Source: Hydrogenophaga sp. PBL-H3 (GTDB lineage Bacteria > Pseudomonadota > Gammaproteobacteria > Burkholderiales > Burkholderiaceae_C). From it: a stretch of DNA of 64,000 nt. Every line of letters begins with the position of its first letter. Positions within the stretch are counted from its first letter, which is position 1. The stretch spans positions 3,720,001-3,784,000 of the forward strand of contig NZ_CP044972.1 of the NCBI RefSeq assembly GCF_010104355.1, written 5' to 3'. Positions 36,914 to 47,735 of the stretch are shown one piece after another. Under the pieces are notes generated by a model. That model worked only from the letters and a program-made list of their open reading frames with translations. It made no database searches and was not told the DNA's origin. Made by a program: the position numbers and the translations under genes.

Positions 36914-39561
36914 GCGGGGAACTCCAGAAAGAAGGTGGCGCCGTGTCTTGGCTGGCTCTCGGCCCAGACACGGCCGCCCATGCGTTGCACGGCCTTGGCC
37001 ACCAGCGCCAGACCCAGGCCGGTGCCCTGGTAGTCCTCGGCGCGCTGCAGGCGCTGGAAGATGCCGAAGATGCGGTCGTGGTATTTCATGTCGAAGCCCA
37101 CGCCGTTGTCGCGCACCCAAAGGATACGCCGCCCGCCTTCGGTGCGGGCGCCGATTTCCACCTCGGGGTGATCCTTGGCACGGCTGAATTTCACGGCATT
37201 TCCCAACAGGTTGCGCAGCACCACGGCCATGCCTTCGCGGTCGAGTTGCAAGACCATGGGCTCCAGGCACAAAGTCAACCGCACGCGGGTGCTTTCAATG
37301 TCGGCGCTGAAGCCCTCGATGACCTGCGCCACCAGAGCCGGTACATCCACCTGCTGGTGCTCCATGGTGCGTCGCTCCATGCGCGAATAGTCCAGCAGGC
37401 CCGAAATGAGGTCACCCATCTGTTGCACGCCCCGGCGGATGCGGGCCAGGAACTGGCGCCCCTCTTCGCCGAGCTGGTTGCCGTGTTCTTCCTGCAGCAA
37501 CTGGCTGTAACCGTCGATGCCACGCAGCGGCGCCTTGAGATCGTGGGAAACGGTGTACGAAAAAGCTTCGAGCTCTTCGTTGAGGCGACTCAACTGGGCG
37601 GTGCGCTCGGTCACGCGTTGCTCCAGCACGGCATTGGTCTGCTCCAGGCTGGTCTGGGCCAGCTTGAGCTGGGTGGTGTCGAGCACGGTGCCGCTGTACC
37701 GGTAGTGGCCGGCGGTGGGCAAGGGCTTGCTCTGCACACTGCCCCGAAACCAGCGCAGCGGCCCCAGATCGGGGTGGCGGCGGAACTCGGCGGTGATCAT
37801 CTCCTCGTTGCGCGGAATCGAGCGCATGAAGTGGTCGGCCCGCGCGCGGTCATCGGGGTGGATGCAATCGAGGTAGGCCTTCAGATCGACCGGTGGCCCC
37901 AGCGCTGGCTCGCGGCCGAAGTTGCGGTACATCTGGCGCGACCACCAGATGCTGCGGGTCTGCGTGTCGTAGAGCCAGCTGCCCAGCCCCGCCATGGATT
38001 CGGCCAGTTCCAGCAGATCCGTCTGCTCGCGGATCGCCGCCTCGGCCTGCAGCCGTTCGGTGACGTCCTTGATGGTGGAAAAGAGGTGTTTGAGCGAGCC
38101 GTCGGCGTGGCGTACCGCGCGCACGTCGATCTCGGTGTGCACAAAGCTGCCGTCCTTGCGCACGAAACGCTTGCGCATCTTGTAGTTGTCACTGAGGTTG
38201 GCGGCCATCTGGTCGCGCAGCGCCAGGTTCTCATCCAGATCGGGCTGGGGCGTCATCTCGGCCCAGCTGCGGCCAAGCAGCTCGTCCCTGGTATAGCCCA
38301 GGATCTCGCACAGATGGCTGTTGACCTGGATCCAGCGGGTGGAATGCGGCGAAGAGATTGCCATGCCGATGAAGGGCAGTTCGTAAAACAGCCGCAGGAA
38401 CTCGGCTTGCTCCTGCTGCGCGAGCTGCGCTTCCTTCTGAAGGGTGATGTCGAGCAGTACGCCACTGATGCCGGTGAGCGCGCCCTGCGCGTTGCGGGTC
38501 AGCGTGGTGCGGTCGTCCACCCAGACCCAGCTGCCGTCGGCACAGCGCAGCCGGTATTCCTGGCGGTGATCATCGGGTCCGTCCTTGAAGTAGCGCGTCG
38601 CCTCGACCGTCACGCGGGCGAGATCGTCCGGGTGGATCAGGTCGGCGTAGCGCAGTTCACCATGCAACAGCGCAGAAGGCTGGTAGCCCCACTGGTCCAC
38701 CGACTGGCTGACGTAACTCATGGGCCAGCCGGGTTCGTTGCGCCACTCGACCACCACCACGGGCGAGCGGTCCACCAGGTCGAACAGGTGCCGGAGCTGC
38801 GCCTGTCCCGCCTGCAGGCGCTCGGCCATGCGGTCGGCCTCGGTGCCGATCATGGCCAGTTCGTCGTTGCCGTGCAGTCCGGCGCGCGAGTGCAACTCGC
38901 CATTGCCCATGCGCTTGAGGGCCAGGGCCAGGTGCTGCGCGCGGCGAAACCACACCAGGTGCACCACCAGCGCCAGCAGGATGGTCAGGCCCAGCAGCAG
39001 CAGGCCCTCGCGCACGGCTTCCTGCTGCATGTCCGCAAAGCGCACGGCCTGCGGCAGCTTGAGGTCGGTCACGGCGATCAGCCGCCGCCCGCTGGCAAAG
39101 GGCACCACGCCGGCCAGTTGCTGCGTGGCCGGCAGGTGCACCACGCTGATGGCGACATCCGAGGGACCGTTGAAGACCAGGGTCCTGACGCCAGCCAGAT
39201 CGGCGCGCTGGCGCAGCACCTCGCCAAAGGCCTGGCCGATGTCGGATCGCACCAGGGAAGCCTGCACCAGGCCGTCGGGCTGCAGCAGGTAGGTGTGCTG
39301 CATGCCGCTGTACAGGCCCAGCCCCCCGACCAGCCGGCGCACAAGCGCCCGGTTCTCCATGTTGGTCTGCGCGCTCAGGCGGCTCTGCTCCACGCTCAGG
39401 CGCTCGCGCAGGCGGCGCGTCTCCACATCCAGCACCTGGTCGCCCACCTTGCGGACCTGCACGACGTAGTTGATGGTCGATGCCGTGAGCGCGAACAGCA
39501 CCAGCATCAGCGGCGCCAACCAGCGCCCCGGCAGGGTCAGGCGCGAGGAGAGCGACTTCAC
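36910..39561 (-). CDS. membrane sensor histidine kinase with HAMP and three PAS domains
   Basis: The 883-residue protein has membrane helices at about 14-32 and 187-206 enclosing a ~150-residue periplasmic sensor, HAMP (RMGNGELHSRAGLHGNDELAM), three successive PAS domains (about 260-385, 390-515, 520-640; motifs include GYTRDELLGRSW), and a phytochrome-type HisKA/HATPase with H673 (FSYTVSHDLKAPLRG). It is coupled by 4-bp overlaps both to the upstream solute-binding lipoprotein gene and to the downstream receiver, forming one signalling unit. The periplasmic domain probably reads the lipoprotein. Confidence 0.94.
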   Translation of the reverse strand: MKSLSSRLTLPGRWLAPLMLVLFALTASTINYVVQVRKVGDQVLDVETRRLRERLSVEQSRLSAQTNMENRALVRRLVGGLGLYSGMQHTYLLQPDGLVQASLVRSDIGQAFGEVLRQRADLAGVRTLVFNGPSDVAISVVHLPATQQLAGVVPFASGRRLIAVTDLKLPQAVRFADMQQEAVREGLLLLGLTILLALVVHLVWFRRAQHLALALKRMGNGELHSRAGLHGNDELAMIGTEADRMAERLQAGQAQLRHLFDLVDRSPVVVVEWRNEPGWPMSYVSQSVDQWGYQPSALLHGELRYADLIHPDDLARVTVEATRYFKDGPDDHRQEYRLRCADGSWVWVDDRTTLTRNAQGALTGISGVLLDITLQKEAQLAQQEQAEFLRLFYELPFIGMAISSPHSTRWIQVNSHLCEILGYTRDELLGRSWAEMTPQPDLDENLALRDQMAANLSDNYKMRKRFVRKDGSFVHTEIDVRAVRHADGSLKHLFSTIKDVTERLQAEAAIREQTDLLELAESMAGLGSWLYDTQTRSIWWSRQMYRNFGREPALGPPVDLKAYLDCIHPDDRARADHFMRSIPRNEEMITAEFRRHPDLGPLRWFRGSVQSKPLPTAGHYRYSGTVLDTTQLKLAQTSLEQTNAVLEQRVTERTAQLSRLNEELEAFSYTVSHDLKAPLRGIDGYSQLLQEEHGNQLGEEGRQFLARIRRGVQQMGDLISGLLDYSRMERRTMEHQQVDVPALVAQVIEGFSADIESTRVRLTLCLEPMVLQLDREGMAVVLRNLLGNAVKFSRAKDHPEVEIGARTEGGRRILWVRDNGVGFDMKYHDRIFGIFQRLQRAEDYQGTGLGLALVAKAVQRMGGRVWAESQPRHGATFFLEFPA

Positions 39562-40598
39562 GGCGCCGACCCGCTGGTGCGAATGCGTTTCATGGCCGAG
39601 CCGTCGATCAGCTGGTCCCAGCGCGGTGCTTGCTGGATCAGACCGATGTTGATCAGCGCGTCGGCCACCTTGCTGGCCTGAGCCACCAGCGGGGCCGGGT
39701 TGCCCGAGAGTTCGCGCTCGGAGGCGTCCCGAGAATAAAACGCCAGACCACCCAGCACCGCCTCGTAGGCCTTGGGTGTGAGATCGGTGCCCAGCGCCAG
39801 CGATTGCGCCGCACCCGGGATGTCGAGCTGGAAGGCGTTCAAGCCGGCATACCAGGCGCGCAGCAGGGCGTCCACCGATCCGGGGCGCTGCTCCATCACT
39901 TCGGCGCGCACCACCAGCACGTCCAGGATTTCGCCCGGGATCTGGCTGCTGTCAAAAATACGCCGGTACCCAGCGACCTCCATGGAGCCGGCCAGGGGCT
40001 CGAAGGACACGGCCGCTGCCACCGTACCAGCCTGCAAGGCCGCCAGATGCTGGGCCACTTCAAGGTTGGTCACGCGCACGTCGGCGCGGGTCAGACCGGC
40101 TTTCTCCAGCATGCGCTGCAGCAGCAGGGCGCCCACCGCGGAGTTTTCCACCGCGATGAACTCGCCCTTGAGCAGCGCCGGCGAGGTGATCCGGGGCGCG
40201 GCCATCACCACGTCACCGCCGTCAGAGGCGTCCAGCATGGCCACAATGCGCACGTCGATTCCGCTGTCGGCCAGCCGCAAGGTTTCGTCGAGTGTGAGTG
40301 TGGCGGCGTCCAGCAGGCCATTGCGCAAATGCCGCAAGGACTCGGAAGCCGAGGGCAGCTCCACCACCCGCAGCTGCCTGGGATCGGTCAAGCCGCGGTC
40401 GCGCGCCAGCACCAGCGGGTCGTACCCCACCCAGGGGTTCATGCCCACGGTCAAGGGCGGCGTGGCAGGCTCACCGCAGCCCGCCAGCGCGAGCAGCGCC
40501 ACGGCGGCGGCACAACGCCACGCACGGTGGCACCAACCGCCTCGCGGATCGTGTCCTTCCCTGTCGCTGGCCCTGGACGGGCGTGAGCCATGAGTCAT
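39558..40598 (-). CDS. solute-binding lipoprotein (NMT1/SsuA-like), probable sensor partner
   Basis: The 346-residue protein has a lipobox (LLALAGC, Cys at about residue 42) after a long basic N-terminus, then an ABC-type periplasmic binding fold of the NMT1/nitrate-sulfonate class (VGMNPWVGYDPLVLARDRG; AALQAGTVAAAVSFEP). No permease or ATPase gene lies nearby. Instead the gene overlaps a membrane kinase by 4 bp, so it likely presents a ligand to that kinase rather than to a transporter. The long N-terminus makes the exact start uncertain. Confidence 0.88.
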   Translation of the reverse strand: MTHGSRPSRASDREGHDPRGGWCHRAWRCAAAVALLALAGCGEPATPPLTVGMNPWVGYDPLVLARDRGLTDPRQLRVVELPSASESLRHLRNGLLDAATLTLDETLRLADSGIDVRIVAMLDASDGGDVVMAAPRITSPALLKGEFIAVENSAVGALLLQRMLEKAGLTRADVRVTNLEVAQHLAALQAGTVAAAVSFEPLAGSMEVAGYRRIFDSSQIPGEILDVLVVRAEVMEQRPGSVDALLRAWYAGLNAFQLDIPGAAQSLALGTDLTPKAYEAVLGGLAFYSRDASERELSGNPAPLVAQASKVADALINIGLIQQAPRWDQLIDGSAMKRIRTSGSAP

Positions 40599-40790
40599 AA
40601 GAACGTGTTGTAGTCCGGCCAGTCACCACAGGATCGCCTGCAACATCCTGTTGCACATACCCCGGCCAGTGTAGGGCCCGGCCGCCGCCTGTGCGTCACG
40701 AAGGCGCAACACCCGGGTCCACCGCACGCAAAAAATCCAGCCCGCGCGGGTGAATCGGGTTGCAGCTTGCCGCTGCGCGGCGGCACCAGA

Positions 40791-41477
40791 TCAGGCTGCC
40801 GGCGCTGGTTCCAGGAAGACGGCACCCAGGTGGCCGAGCTTCACGTAGATCAGTGCGCCCTCAGGCCCGGTGAATGGCGTGTGCTGGCTCCCGCGCGGGT
40901 TGCGCAGCCAGCTGTGTTTGGGATAAACCCCGTGCTCGTCGCGCAGCACGCCTTCGAGCACGAAGATTTCCTCGCCACCGGAGTGGCGGTGGGGATTGAA
41001 CTGCGTGTCGGGCGCCCAGCGCACCAGCGCGGTGTTGACGCCATCGTGGTCGTGCAGGGGCAGCACCGTGATGCCGGGTACCAGACCACGGCGCCAGGGT
41101 TCTGCGTGTGTGTCGATGCGCAGCGGCGTGAGGTCGTCCGCGGCGAACTGCCACAGCTTTACCAGCAGCACACACCCCGACTCTGAAAAAGGCGCGTGGC
41201 GCGACCCCGGCGGGTTGCGCAGGTAGGTGCCGGCCGGGTGATCACCGCGCTCGTCGGAGAACACGCCTTCGAGCACCAGGATCTCCTCGCCGCCGCCGTG
41301 GGTGTGCGCATCGAAGCGCGCGCCGGGCGCGTAACGCACCACGCTGGTGGCTCGCGCCACCTCGCCACCCACGCGGTCGAGCAGACGGCGATCCACCCCG
41401 GGCAGGGGGGACGGCAGCCAGGGGGCTGCGTCTGCAAAATTGGTCACGCGCACGGAAAAGTCGTCGTTGAGGTTCAT
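40791..41477 (-). CDS. ChrR-like double cupin protein
   Basis: The product of about 228 residues has two tandem cupin domains with matching metal motifs (FDAHTHGGGEEILVLEG and FNPHRHSGGEEIFVLEG). Each has the His-x-His and Glu ligands of the ChrR anti-sigma-factor cupin. The first domain is not preceded by a zinc anti-sigma domain, so it is not a full ChrR. It may be a metal-dependent dioxygenase or a sensor of oxidised compounds. I start at the ATG at 41477; a GTG at 41510 would add 11 residues. The 192 bp to the lipoprotein gene upstream of region 4 shows no clear feature. Confidence 0.86.
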   Translation of the reverse strand: MNLNDDFSVRVTNFADAAPWLPSPLPGVDRRLLDRVGGEVARATSVVRYAPGARFDAHTHGGGEEILVLEGVFSDERGDHPAGTYLRNPPGSRHAPFSESGCVLLVKLWQFAADDLTPLRIDTHAEPWRRGLVPGITVLPLHDHDGVNTALVRWAPDTQFNPHRHSGGEEIFVLEGVLRDEHGVYPKHSWLRNPRGSQHTPFTGPEGALIYVKLGHLGAVFLEPAPAA

Positions 41478-41629
41478 GTCAATGCTCGTCGGGGAGTTGA
41501 ATTTCAGCACAACGCCCGGAACCTTGTCGAAGCGGTCCCGGAAATACCGAAGCTGCGTGCGCTGTCGAACAGACGCAAAGAGCAGCCAAATCCAACACTG
41601 GGAACCGTCAACACTCGGGCCCCCACAGC

Positions 41630-42451
41630 ATGCACCGCATCACCACCAGCGACCAGACATCGATTTACCTCAAGGATTGGGGCGAAGGCAGCCCGGTCGT
41701 GCTGGTCCACGGCTGGCCCCTGAGCGCCGACTCCTGGGACGATCTCGCCGTCTCGCTGGTGGAAGCCGGCCACAGGGTCATCGCCTACGACCGGCGCGGC
41801 TTCGGGCGTTCGTCGCAACCCTGGAACGGTTACGACTACGACACGCTGGCCGACGACCTGTGGGAGGTGATGGAACAAGTGGATGTGCAGGACGCCACGC
41901 TGGTGGGCTTTTCCATGGGCGGCGGTGAGGTGGCGCGCTACATGTCGCGCCACAACGGCAAAAACGTGGCCAGAACTGCGCTCATCTCCTCGGTGTTGCC
42001 CTTTCGCCTGAAGACCGCCGACAACCCCACCGGCGCCGACGCTTCCGCCTTCGACAAAACGGCCAAAGCCTTGTCGGATGACCGCGCGAAATTCTTCACC
42101 GGCTTTTTCCGCGACTTCTTCGGCCTGGGTTCGCCCGACAGCCGCGTCAGCGACGAGACCTTGCGCTGGGCCCACAGCATCGCCATGCAAGCCGGCCTGC
42201 GACCCACGGTGGCCTGCATGCGCACCTTCTCCAGCACCGACTTCCGCCCCGACCTCGCGGCCTTCGACGTGCCGACCCTGCTGATCCACGGCACCGAAGA
42301 CAAGACCGTCCCGATCGCAGCGTCCAGTCGGCTGGCCGTGGCGGGCATCAAGGGTGCCCAGCTCATCGAATACGAAGGCGCACCGCACGGCCTGTTCGTC
42401 AGCCACAAGCAGCGTCTGGCCAAGGACCTGCTGGCGTTCCTGAAAGCCTGA
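41630..42451 (+). CDS. alpha/beta hydrolase (arylesterase/non-heme chloroperoxidase type)
   Basis: The 273-residue enzyme has the alpha/beta hydrolase oxyanion motif VLVHGWPLSADSW, the nucleophile elbow GFSMGGGEV, the catalytic Asp in LLIHGTEDKTVP and the catalytic His in GAPHGLFVS. It is the family size for cofactor-free haloperoxidases and arylesterases (perhydrolases). Substrate is unknown. It lies 13 bp upstream of the next esterase gene on the same strand, so the two may be co-expressed. Confidence 0.92.
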   Translation: MHRITTSDQTSIYLKDWGEGSPVVLVHGWPLSADSWDDLAVSLVEAGHRVIAYDRRGFGRSSQPWNGYDYDTLADDLWEVMEQVDVQDATLVGFSMGGGEVARYMSRHNGKNVARTALISSVLPFRLKTADNPTGADASAFDKTAKALSDDRAKFFTGFFRDFFGLGSPDSRVSDETLRWAHSIAMQAGLRPTVACMRTFSSTDFRPDLAAFDVPTLLIHGTEDKTVPIAASSRLAVAGIKGAQLIEYEGAPHGLFVSHKQRLAKDLLAFLKA

Positions 42452-42464
42452 GGACTCCGTCACC

Positions 42465-43586
42465 ATGGGCAAGCGCACGGCCATGTCCAGCTGGGAGCTG
42501 GTGTTCAAGCGCAACCTGGCCACACTCACCCGCAACGCGCTGCGAGCGCAGACGCGCACCGCGAATGCCGTGGTGAAGCATGCCAAGGCCAATGCGAAAC
42601 AGCCGCCGCCCACGCCGGGCGACTGGCTCAGCGGCATGGCGATCGGCCTCGGCGGTGCACGCCGCTACCACCTCTACCGACCGCCCGACCTGCTGGCCGG
42701 AGAGCGTCTGCCGCTGCTGGTGATGCTGCACGGTTGCGGCCAGGACGCTGCCGGCTTTGCGTCGAGCACACGCATGAACGCGATCGCCCGGCGCGAGCGA
42801 TTTCTGGTGCTCTACCCCGAGCAAGACCGCCTGGCCAGCGCACAGCGCTGCTGGAACTGGTTTGACACCCGCAACGGGCGCGCAAACGCCGAGGTGGCAT
42901 CGGTACTGGCCGCCATCGACCAAGTGGGCCTGCTGCACCCGGTGGACCGCACGTGCGTGGCACTCGCAGGCATGTCGGCAGGGGCCAGCATGGCCGCGCT
43001 CATTGCATCGCGTCACCCCGCGCGCTTCAAGGCGGTGGTGATGCACTCGGGCATAGCGCCGGGCGCGGCCGAATCCACCGCCACCGCCCTGGCCGCCATG
43101 CGCGGACACCGTCTGCCCGCGCCCTTGTTGACCCCGCCTGGCCAGGCGCTGCCGCCCCTGCTGGTGATCCAGGGCGGGCGCGACGCGGTGGTGGCGGCCA
43201 GCAACGGCGCCGCTGCCGCCAGCGCGTGGGCCCTGGCCGGTGGTGCCGTGGGGGGCACCTCGCGCAGCCAGCAGCGTGGCCAGCGCCATCCCGCGCAGGT
43301 GACCGACTTCAAACACCGGGGCCGGACCGCCGCCACCTTGGTTCATGTGGCGCAACTTGGCCACGCGTGGAGCGGCGGCGCGGCCAACCAGCCCTTCAGC
43401 GATGCTCAGGGGCCAGACGCCTCACGCATGGTCTGGGCATTTGTTTCCAGACACTTTGCGCCGGTGCAGGCCGTGGGGCAGCCCCCTGAGCGGGTGGTGT
43501 CCGCCGCACGCCCAGCCTTCAACCTGTCCTGGCCCTTCAATGCCCCCGCGCTCCCGCCGTTGAAGGGTGCGACACTCCACCGATGA
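42465..43586 (+). CDS. PHB depolymerase/esterase-family protein
   Basis: The 373-residue protein belongs to the extracellular PHB depolymerase/feruloyl esterase-like family: oxyanion region LLVMLHGCGQDAAGFA, catalytic Ser171 in the lipase box GMSAGAS, and a His near LGHAWSGG. There is no signal peptide; the N-terminus is basic and helical, so it may act inside the cell. The C-terminus after residue 335 is Pro-rich. It overlaps the protease gene by 4 bp. Confidence 0.9.
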   Translation: MGKRTAMSSWELVFKRNLATLTRNALRAQTRTANAVVKHAKANAKQPPPTPGDWLSGMAIGLGGARRYHLYRPPDLLAGERLPLLVMLHGCGQDAAGFASSTRMNAIARRERFLVLYPEQDRLASAQRCWNWFDTRNGRANAEVASVLAAIDQVGLLHPVDRTCVALAGMSAGASMAALIASRHPARFKAVVMHSGIAPGAAESTATALAAMRGHRLPAPLLTPPGQALPPLLVIQGGRDAVVAASNGAAAASAWALAGGAVGGTSRSQQRGQRHPAQVTDFKHRGRTAATLVHVAQLGHAWSGGAANQPFSDAQGPDASRMVWAFVSRHFAPVQAVGQPPERVVSAARPAFNLSWPFNAPALPPLKGATLHR

Positions 43587-44428
43587 ACCGCCCCCCGATC
43601 TACTCCGAACCCGCGCCGATGGGTGCTCCCTCCACCGGTAACACGGCTGGTGACGCCATCGCGCCCATCACCGCGCAGGTCGACCCGCTGTTCCTCGCAG
43701 CGCCTCGAGTCTCCACCTTCCACGGCAAGCAGCCGCTCACCAACGCCAGCGGCTTCTTCTTCGAGAGCGACGACCGGTTGTTTCTGGTGACCAGCCGCCA
43801 CGTGGTGATCGACGAAGACACGCAGCACTTCCCCGACCGGCTGGAAATCGAGCTGCACCTGGACGCCGCCAACCTCACGCGCTCCACCGGCTTTTCGATG
43901 CTGCTGTACGACGAAGGCGAGGCCGTGTGGCGCCAGGGCAAGGACAGCGGCGGCGAGATCGACGTGGCCGTGATCGAGCTCGATCGCAGCGCGCTGCCGT
44001 CCGAGTCGGTCATCCGCGCGTTCAGCCCGGCCCACCTGACCACCGAATTCAACGACGTGCACCCGGGTGAATCGCTTCTGGTCGTGGGCTTCCCGCTGGG
44101 CTTCCACGATGCGCTGCACCACCTGCCGGTGCTGCGCCACGCGGTGATTGCCTCTCCCTACGGCATCCGTTTCCAGGGCCAGGGTTACTTTCTGACCGAC
44201 GCCCGGACCCACCGCGGCACCAGTGGCGCAGCCGTGGTCGCGCGGGACCCCAATCCCGGCGACGCAACCGCCGCCCTGCCCTGGAAGCTGCTGGGCGTTC
44301 ACTCGGCGCGCATGGACATGGGCGACAGGGATCTGGTGCTGGACGAATCGCTGGGCTTGAACTGCGCCTGGTATGCGGACATCCTGCTCACACTCACAGA
44401 GCCTCGGGAGCACGACGCGGGGACTTGA
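43583..44428 (+). CDS. trypsin-like serine peptidase
   Basis: The 281-residue protein has the chymotrypsin-fold catalytic residues in order: H73 (LVTSRHVV), D127 (EIDVAVIEL) and S214 (HRGTSGAAVV, in place of the usual GNSGG). It has no signal peptide, membrane helix or PDZ domain, so it is a cytoplasmic or unusually exported member, unlike DegP. It overlaps the PHB-type esterase by 4 bp (ATGA), suggesting one operon with the two hydrolases. Target unknown. Confidence 0.85.
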   Translation: MNRPPIYSEPAPMGAPSTGNTAGDAIAPITAQVDPLFLAAPRVSTFHGKQPLTNASGFFFESDDRLFLVTSRHVVIDEDTQHFPDRLEIELHLDAANLTRSTGFSMLLYDEGEAVWRQGKDSGGEIDVAVIELDRSALPSESVIRAFSPAHLTTEFNDVHPGESLLVVGFPLGFHDALHHLPVLRHAVIASPYGIRFQGQGYFLTDARTHRGTSGAAVVARDPNPGDATAALPWKLLGVHSARMDMGDRDLVLDESLGLNCAWYADILLTLTEPREHDAGT

Positions 44429-44461
44429 AGGGGGTCAGCCCGGTCATCCGACAATCGGGCC

Positions 44462-45526
44462 ATGACCCTGCCGATCCGCCGCGCCGTGCTCAACAGCCCG
44501 GATTACCCCTTCACTCCCGTCAACGCCCCGATCAAGCTCGATCAGAACGAGTCGTTTGCCGACTTTCCCGACGAGCTGAAGGCCATCGCACTGGAGCGGC
44601 TGCGCCATCTGCCGTGGCACCGCTACACCGATCTCAATGCCGAAGCCTTGAGCGAAGCCATCGCAGCACACGACGCCTGGTCGGCCTCGGGCACGGTGGT
44701 CACCACCGGCAGCAATGTGCTGATCGCCCTGTTGATCCAGCTGTGTGCGCTGGGCGGGCGGGTGGTCACGGTCACGCCCAACTTTGCGCTGTATGCGCTG
44801 GACGCCAGACTGCTCGGTGCATCGCTCACCGAGGTACCGCTGCGCGACGACGCCTCGCTGGACATGGACGCGGTGATCGCTGCGCTGGAGACCAGCAAGG
44901 GCGAGGGTCCGCACGGCGTCATCTACATTCCCCGTCCCCACGCACCCACCGGCTCGCTCTGTGCGCTGGGCGAGCTGGAGCGCCTGGCCCAGGCCTGCCC
45001 GAGCTGGCTGCTGGTGGTGGACGAGGCCTACCACCACTTTGCGCCCGATGATGCGCGTGCACTCGCGCGGCGGCATGAACACGTGGTGTTGCTGCGCACT
45101 TTCTCCAAGGCCTGGGGGCTGGCGGGTGCGCGGCTGGGTTATGCGCTGACCTCAAGCGCGGTGGCGCGCCAACTGCGCAAGCTGGTGCCACCGTTTGGTG
45201 TGTCGCTGATGCAGACGGTGTGCGCGCAGGTGGCGCTGGAGCACCCGGGCTATGTGCAGGAGCGTGTGGCGACGACGCTGCGTGAACGCGAACGCATGGC
45301 CAGCGCGCTGCAGGCGCACCCCGGTTGGCAGGTGCTGCCTTCGCACGCCAACTTCCTGCTCATCCGCACGCCAGACGCGGCGGCGGCGCACGCAAGCCTG
45401 CTCGCGCAAGGCGTGCTCGTGCGCCGGCAAGACAGCCTGCCCGGGCTGCAAGGCTGCATTCGCGTGACGGTGGGCACCGTGGACGAGAACAATGCGTTCC
45501 TGCGCGCTGCCGGGCTGAACGCTTAA
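44462..45526 (+). CDS. pyridoxal-phosphate aminotransferase, HisC-like
   Basis: The 354-residue fold type I aminotransferase resembles histidinol-phosphate aminotransferase: N-terminal KLDQNES, the cofactor site Asp in VVDEAYHHF, and the PLP lysine K216 in TFSKAWGLAG. It is not within a his operon, so it may be a paralogue acting on another amino or keto acid (for example phenylalanine/tyrosine). Its end overlaps the convergent secreted protein gene by 4 bp. Confidence 0.88.
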   Translation: MTLPIRRAVLNSPDYPFTPVNAPIKLDQNESFADFPDELKAIALERLRHLPWHRYTDLNAEALSEAIAAHDAWSASGTVVTTGSNVLIALLIQLCALGGRVVTVTPNFALYALDARLLGASLTEVPLRDDASLDMDAVIAALETSKGEGPHGVIYIPRPHAPTGSLCALGELERLAQACPSWLLVVDEAYHHFAPDDARALARRHEHVVLLRTFSKAWGLAGARLGYALTSSAVARQLRKLVPPFGVSLMQTVCAQVALEHPGYVQERVATTLRERERMASALQAHPGWQVLPSHANFLLIRTPDAAAAHASLLAQGVLVRRQDSLPGLQGCIRVTVGTVDENNAFLRAAGLNA

Positions 45527-45969
45527 CGCACCGCCGGTGCAGGCGGCATCGGCTGCTCGGGAAGCATCGGCTGCGCAGGCGGCATGGGTTGCATCGGCGG
45601 GATCGCCGGCACCGGGGTGACCAGCTCGCGGATCACGCCGCCGCCCTCCACCGAGCCGCTCACGCTGCCTTCGCCGCGCACCATGCGCTCGCAGATGGCT
45701 TTGTTCTCGGGGGGCAGTTCGGTGCAGCGTTTCAGGGCGTTCTGCAGGCGCGACTCCGTCGTTTCACCCGTCGCAGGCTTTCGGTTCTTGCCCTGGGCTC
45801 GAACCGCGCCGGCTTCCCGCAGGCAACTGGTGCGCTCGTGCTGCGAGTCGCTGCGCAGGCACGCGGCGCGGTCCTGTTCGTAGGTGGTCTGGGCCGAGGC
45901 TGCGGCGGTGCACAGGGCGCAAGCCGCGAGCAACGCGGTGCGGACCAGAATGGCAGGCGATTTTTTCAT
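45523..45969 (-). CDS. exported Cys/Pro-rich hypothetical protein
   Basis: The product of about 148 residues has a signal peptide (AILVRTALLAACALCTAAASA, about residues 5-27, given here as position and composition) and a small mature domain with four cysteines in YEQDRAACLR, TSCLREAG, KRCTELP and KAICERM. It ends in a proline/methionine repeat (MPPAQPMLPEQP). AAGGAG precedes the ATG at 45969. Similar small periplasmic proteins occur in Comamonadaceae without known function. The four Cys could form two disulfides. Confidence 0.82.
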   Translation of the reverse strand: MKKSPAILVRTALLAACALCTAAASAQTTYEQDRAACLRSDSQHERTSCLREAGAVRAQGKNRKPATGETTESRLQNALKRCTELPPENKAICERMVRGEGSVSGSVEGGGVIRELVTPVPAIPPMQPMPPAQPMLPEQPMPPAPAVR

Positions 45970-46081
45970 GAGACTCCTTGTCAGGCACTGAGCAATGGGT
46001 TCGCTCCAGTGCATGCAGACACGCTACCCGGCGCTGCGTGTAAGGTCTGTGCTCCAGCGCACCCCCGATACGGAGACACCG

Positions 46082-47605
<1,524 letters not shown>

Positions 47606-47689
47606 GGCACTGATGCAGGGAGGGTCGTTGCCTGCGGTCACAGGTATTGCGATTTGTAAGGAACGGGCACAGCTGACCCATTCAGTTAC

Positions 47690-47721
47690 CCCGCAACAGA
47701 GGAACCGACACGGGTTGCGGG
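47690..47721. promoter_or_regulatory. inverted repeat upstream of a small hypothetical gene
   Basis: CCCGCAAC (47690-47697) and GTTGCGGG (47714-47721) form a perfect 8-bp dyad with a 16-nt spacer, just before the ATG at 47736. It may be an operator or an mRNA leader hairpin. Confidence 0.4.
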
Positions 47722-47735
47722 CGTCTACTGAAGGT

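Noticed and set aside
36943..39681. Plus-strand open frame of 912 codons antisense to the triple-PAS kinase
   Set aside because: Mirror of the kinase coding frame; composition is that of a shadow frame, and the kinase has all its motifs.
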